Shown in pieces: positions 6,072 to 8,930 of a DNA stretch of 8,930 nt. The stretch comes from Flavobacteriales bacterium UBA1112 (GTDB lineage: Bacteria; Bacteroidota; Bacteroidia; Flavobacteriales_D; Sanyastnellaceae): NCBI GenBank assembly GCA_002313415.1, contig DCBH01000137.1, forward strand, positions 2,116-11,045. The letters are read 5' to 3'. The position numbers and the translations under genes were made by a program. The notes below the pieces were generated by a model, which saw only the letters and a program-made list of their open reading frames with translations, ran no database searches and was not told where the DNA came from. The number at the start of each line of letters is the position of its first letter. Position 1 is the stretch's first letter.

Positions 6072-7922
6072 ATGGCAGAGCAGGTTACATACACGGAAGA
6101 CAACATTCGGAGCCTTGATTGGAAGGAGCATATCCGAATGCGTCCCGGCATGTACATCGGCAAACTGGGAGATGGCAAAGATGCGGATGATGGCATCTAC
6201 GTTTTGTTGAAGGAAGTCATCGACAACAGCATCGATGAGTACACAATGGGGCATGGTCGCACCGTAGAAGTGGTCATCAAGGACGATGAGGTTCGGGTCA
6301 GGGATTATGGTCGAGGGATTCCCTTAGGTAAAGTCGTGGATTGCGTCTCGAAGATTAATACCGGCGGCAAATACGACAGTCGTGCCTTTAAAAAATCGGT
6401 AGGATTGAATGGGGTGGGCACAAAAGCGGTGAATGCCCTCAGCACTGAATTTGTTGTCGAGAGTGTGCGCGAGGGCCAGATGAAGCGTGCTGGTTTTGTT
6501 CTGGGAGAACTCACGGATGACGCGGCGGTGGAATCAACCACCAAGCGAAATGGGACGCGCATTCGATTCAAACCAGATCCAGAAATTTTTAAGGCGTATC
6601 GGTTTCTCACTGAGCACGTTGAAAAGTTGCTGTGGAACTACGCCTACCTGAATACCGGGTTGACCTTGTACCTGAATGGTGAGAAATTCAGGAGTGAAAA
6701 CGGCCTCAAAGATTTGCTTGAAGACCGGCTTGACAGCAAATTTCGCTACCCCACTGTGCACCTCGTTGGCGAAGACATCGAAGTTGCAATCACCCACACA
6801 GACGCATATGGTGAAGACTATCAAAGTTTCGTCAATGGTCAATTTACCCCTCAGGGTGGAACACATCAGGGTGCATTCCGCGAGGCGTACATCAAGGTGG
6901 TCCGGGACTTCTTTGGCAAGGACTACGACGCGCAGGACATACGCGGCGGGATTTCAGCAGCTGTGGCGGTCAAGGTTGAGGAACCCATTTTTGAATCCCA
7001 GACAAAAACCAAATTGGGTTCCCAAGATGTAGGACCAGGCAGACCCTCTTTGAAAAGCTTTGTTTTTGAATTTCTCAAGCGAGAGCTTGACAACTTCTTA
7101 CATCGCAATCCAGAAACGGCCCAAGCTCTGCAGTCTCGCATCATTCAGAGTGAGAAAGAGCGAAAGGATTTGGCAGGCATCAAAAAGTTGGCCAGAGAAC
7201 GCGCGAAAAAGGCATCCTTGCACAACCGGAAGCTTCGAGATTGCCGTGTGCATTTGACTGATGTCAAGAAAGATTGCAACGAAGAAACCACATTGTTCAT
7301 CACTGAGGGTGATTCTGCCTCTGGATCCATCACAAAAGCCCGAGATGTGGCCACTCAAGCGGTATTCAGTTTGAAAGGCAAGCCCTTGAATAGTTTCGGT
7401 TTGACCAAGAAAGTGGTGTATGAAAATGAGGAGTTCAACCTGCTTCAGGCGGCTCTCAACATCGAAGACGGCCTCGACACTTTGCGTTACAACAAAGTTG
7501 TGATCGCGACTGATGCAGATGTGGATGGCATGCATATCCGTCTGTTGCTCATCACATTCTTTTTGCAGTTCTTTCCCGACTTGGTCAAGCGCGGTCATTT
7601 GTACGTTTTGCAGACCCCGCTCTTTAGGGTGCGTAACAAAAAAGAAACGCGCTATTGCTACGATGAAATGGAAAAGCAATCTGCCTTAAATGACTTAGGA
7701 AACCGCGCCGAAATCACGCGATTCAAAGGGTTAGGTGAAATCAGCCCCGACGAATTCAGTCATTTTATCGGGGAGGACATTCGGCTCGATCCGGTGGTGA
7801 TTGGACGGGAACAAAGCCTTCAGGAGATGCTCGGATTTTTCATGGGCAAGAACACGCCCAACCGCCAGAAATTCATCATTGAAAATCTCCGAGTAGAGAA
7901 AGACGAAGTGAGCGAAGTATGA
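6072..7922 (+). CDS. parE: DNA topoisomerase IV subunit B (ATPase subunit)
   Basis: This 616-residue subunit of a type IIA topoisomerase supplies ATP-driven strand passage, with ParC doing the cleavage, to unlink daughter chromosomes. The GHKL ATPase comes first: E48 with D51-N52 in KEVIDNSIDE, DYGRGIP (78-84) and GLNGVGTKAV (111-120). The transducer follows, including QFTPQGGTHQGAFREA. The Toprim domain has E412 in TEGDSASGS and D481, D483, D485 in ATDADVDGMH. The C-terminus has RFKGLGEISP and MGKNTPNRQ. It lacks the long Toprim insert of many proteobacterial GyrB proteins. The frame is open back to 5943, but ATG 6072 starts the conserved opening (YTEDNIRSLDWKEH at residues 7-20). Sequence character and the adjacent parC-type partner favour ParE over GyrB. 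Its TGA overlaps the parC ATG by 4 bp. Confidence 0.93.
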   Translation: MAEQVTYTEDNIRSLDWKEHIRMRPGMYIGKLGDGKDADDGIYVLLKEVIDNSIDEYTMGHGRTVEVVIKDDEVRVRDYGRGIPLGKVVDCVSKINTGGKYDSRAFKKSVGLNGVGTKAVNALSTEFVVESVREGQMKRAGFVLGELTDDAAVESTTKRNGTRIRFKPDPEIFKAYRFLTEHVEKLLWNYAYLNTGLTLYLNGEKFRSENGLKDLLEDRLDSKFRYPTVHLVGEDIEVAITHTDAYGEDYQSFVNGQFTPQGGTHQGAFREAYIKVVRDFFGKDYDAQDIRGGISAAVAVKVEEPIFESQTKTKLGSQDVGPGRPSLKSFVFEFLKRELDNFLHRNPETAQALQSRIIQSEKERKDLAGIKKLARERAKKASLHNRKLRDCRVHLTDVKKDCNEETTLFITEGDSASGSITKARDVATQAVFSLKGKPLNSFGLTKKVVYENEEFNLLQAALNIEDGLDTLRYNKVVIATDADVDGMHIRLLLITFFLQFFPDLVKRGHLYVLQTPLFRVRNKKETRYCYDEMEKQSALNDLGNRAEITRFKGLGEISPDEFSHFIGEDIRLDPVVIGREQSLQEMLGFFMGKNTPNRQKFIIENLRVEKDEVSEV

Positions 7923-8930
7923 GCGAGAACCACCATATTCAAGACGACGAACGCGACGAACGCGACGACGAGTTTTCTGGCGAGGGTCAGGGCTCGAATG
8001 CAGGGGAGATGGAACACGTCGTTCCCGTTCGGGGGATGTACAACGATTATTTCCTGGACTATGCGAGTTACGTCATTCTCGAGCGCGCAGTCCCGCATCA
8101 GCACGATGGGTTGAAACCTGTGCAGCGGCGCATTCTTCACAGTTTGCGAGAAATGGACGACGGCAGGTCCCACAAAGTCGCCAACGTCATCGGAAATACG
8201 ATGAAGTATCACCCCCACGGGGACGCGAGCATTGGAGACGCAATGGTTCAAATAGGACAACGGGAACTCCTCCTCGATTGTCAAGGAAACTGGGGAAACA
8301 TTCTCACCGGTGACCGTGCAGCAGCGCCTCGATACATCGAGGTCAAGTTGAGCAAGTTTGCGCTCGAGGTGCTGTTCAATGCCAAAACAACCACTTGGTT
8401 GTCGTCCTACGATGGGCGGAACAAGGAGCCCGAAACGCTCCCTGTGAAGTTTCCCTTGTTGTTGGCGAGTGGAGTTGATGGGATTGCCGTGGGGCTCGCC
8501 TGCAAAATTCTACCATACAACTTCATAGAACTTGTTGATGCGTGCATCGCGCACTATCAAAACAAGCGCTTCAAGCTTTTTCCCGACTTTGCCACGGGTG
8601 GGATGGCGGACATGGAGAACTACAACGACGGGTTGCGAGGTGATCGTGTCCGCGTTCGTGCCCGAATTGACAAGATTGACAGCAAAACCTTGGTGGTCCG
8701 TGAGGTTCCCTATGGCGTGACAACAGGCTCGCTGATTGACAGCATCCTGAAAGCCAACGACAAAGGGAAAATCAAGGTCAAAAAGGTAGAGGACAACACC
8801 GCCGACAAAGTGGAGGTCGTGGTGCACTTGGCCAACAACGTTTCGCCTGACAAGATGCTGGATGCGTTGTATGCCTTCACAGATTGTGAGGTGAGTTTGG
8901 CTCCCAACAGTTGCGTGGTTTTTGAAGACA
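7919..8930 (+). CDS. parC: DNA topoisomerase IV subunit A, N-terminal part (3' end outside window)
   Basis: The first 337 codons of the DNA-cleaving subunit are present; the frame is still open at the right edge. The start ATG 7919 overlaps the parE stop as ATGA. Residues 1-31 are a poorly conserved acidic leader (DDERDERDDE at 9-18). The winged-helix breakage domain starts near VRGMYNDYFLDYASYVI (37-53), with DGLKPVQRRIL (63-73), HPHGDASIGD (98-107) and the catalytic tyrosine Y139 in RAAAPRYIE (codon 8333-8335). The tower region follows, with SYDGRNKEPETLPVKFPLLL, YNDGLRGDRVRVRA and EDNTADKVEV. The residue at the classical quinolone-resistance serine position (HPHGD-S) is alanine, A103. A later in-frame ATG (residue 31) is possible but would give up the parE coupling. 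Pairing with parE and the Bacteroidota-type motifs favour ParC over GyrA. The C-terminal beta-propeller region is not visible. Confidence 0.92.
   Translation, partial: MSENHHIQDDERDERDDEFSGEGQGSNAGEMEHVVPVRGMYNDYFLDYASYVILERAVPHQHDGLKPVQRRILHSLREMDDGRSHKVANVIGNTMKYHPHGDASIGDAMVQIGQRELLLDCQGNWGNILTGDRAAAPRYIEVKLSKFALEVLFNAKTTTWLSSYDGRNKEPETLPVKFPLLLASGVDGIAVGLACKILPYNFIELVDACIAHYQNKRFKLFPDFATGGMADMENYNDGLRGDRVRVRARIDKIDSKTLVVREVPYGVTTGSLIDSILKANDKGKIKVKKVEDNTADKVEVVVHLANNVSPDKMLDALYAFTDCEVSLAPNSCVVFED
7946..7972 (+). repeat. 9-bp in-frame tandem repeat in the parC leader
   Basis: GACGAACGC occurs twice head to tail (7946-7954 and 7955-7963), followed by a diverged copy GACGACGAG (7964-7972). 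It encodes DER-DER-DDE in the acidic N-terminal leader, ahead of the conserved ParC core. The unit length is a multiple of three, so gain or loss of copies would keep the frame. Confidence 0.7.

Noticed and set aside
5964..6254. Upstream in-frame extension of pepD (97 extra codons)
   Set aside because: The extension lies opposite the conserved parE N-terminus and shows no M20 character, whereas the ATG at 5963 gives the normal family length.
7098..7679. 193-codon minus-strand open frame opposite parE
   Set aside because: It is in exact codon register with parE, so its openness follows from parE codon choice. It covers the conserved Toprim region and resembles no family.
7820..8284. 154-codon minus-strand open frame across the parE/parC junction
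   Set aside because: It lies opposite two conserved genes including the parC active-site region, with no recognisable protein features.

Overview
The window is about 8.9 kb of bacterial chromosome with roughly half G+C (estimated by eye). It most likely comes from a member of the Bacteroidota. Four things point there: a DUF4249 protein, a MuiA-like DUF4139 protein whose signal peptide ends in Ala-Gln, topoisomerase IV subunits with the Bacteroidota-type sequence (ParE beginning near YTEDNIRSLDWKEH; ParC with HPHGDASIGD and APRYIE), and the near absence of Shine-Dalgarno sequences. LpxB shows that the cell makes lipid A and so has an outer membrane.

Layout. Positions 1-633 (+) hold the 3' part of a DUF4249 gene cut by the left edge. 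Positions 692-2251 (+) hold a secreted MuiA-like protein with a coiled coil and a DUF4139 domain. It runs tail to tail into a leftward block of four tightly packed genes, read in the order pepD (5963-4482), surE (4485-3694), a small three-helix membrane protein (3686-3378) and lpxB (3384-2248). A 108-bp divergent spacer (5964-6071) separates pepD from the rightward topoisomerase IV operon: parE (6072-7922) and parC (7919 to the right edge, 3' end missing). Coding density is very high: no gap exceeds about 110 bp, there are three start/stop overlaps (4, 7 and 4 bp), and the two converging genes share a TTAA at their stops. I see no RNA gene, insertion sequence, CRISPR array or prophage signature.

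How the genes work together. parE and parC encode the two subunits of the decatenating type IIA topoisomerase. The leftward block combines peptide turnover (PepD), nucleotide phosphate removal (SurE), a small membrane protein of unknown role, and the lipid A disaccharide synthase (LpxB). The tight packing suggests one transcript, but the enzymes do not form one pathway. The two left-hand genes belong to envelope protein families of unknown function that are common in this phylum.

This looks like an ordinary housekeeping region. I found no convincing new defence, mobile or regulatory system. The most open questions are the small membrane protein coupled to lpxB and the function of the DUF4139 protein.
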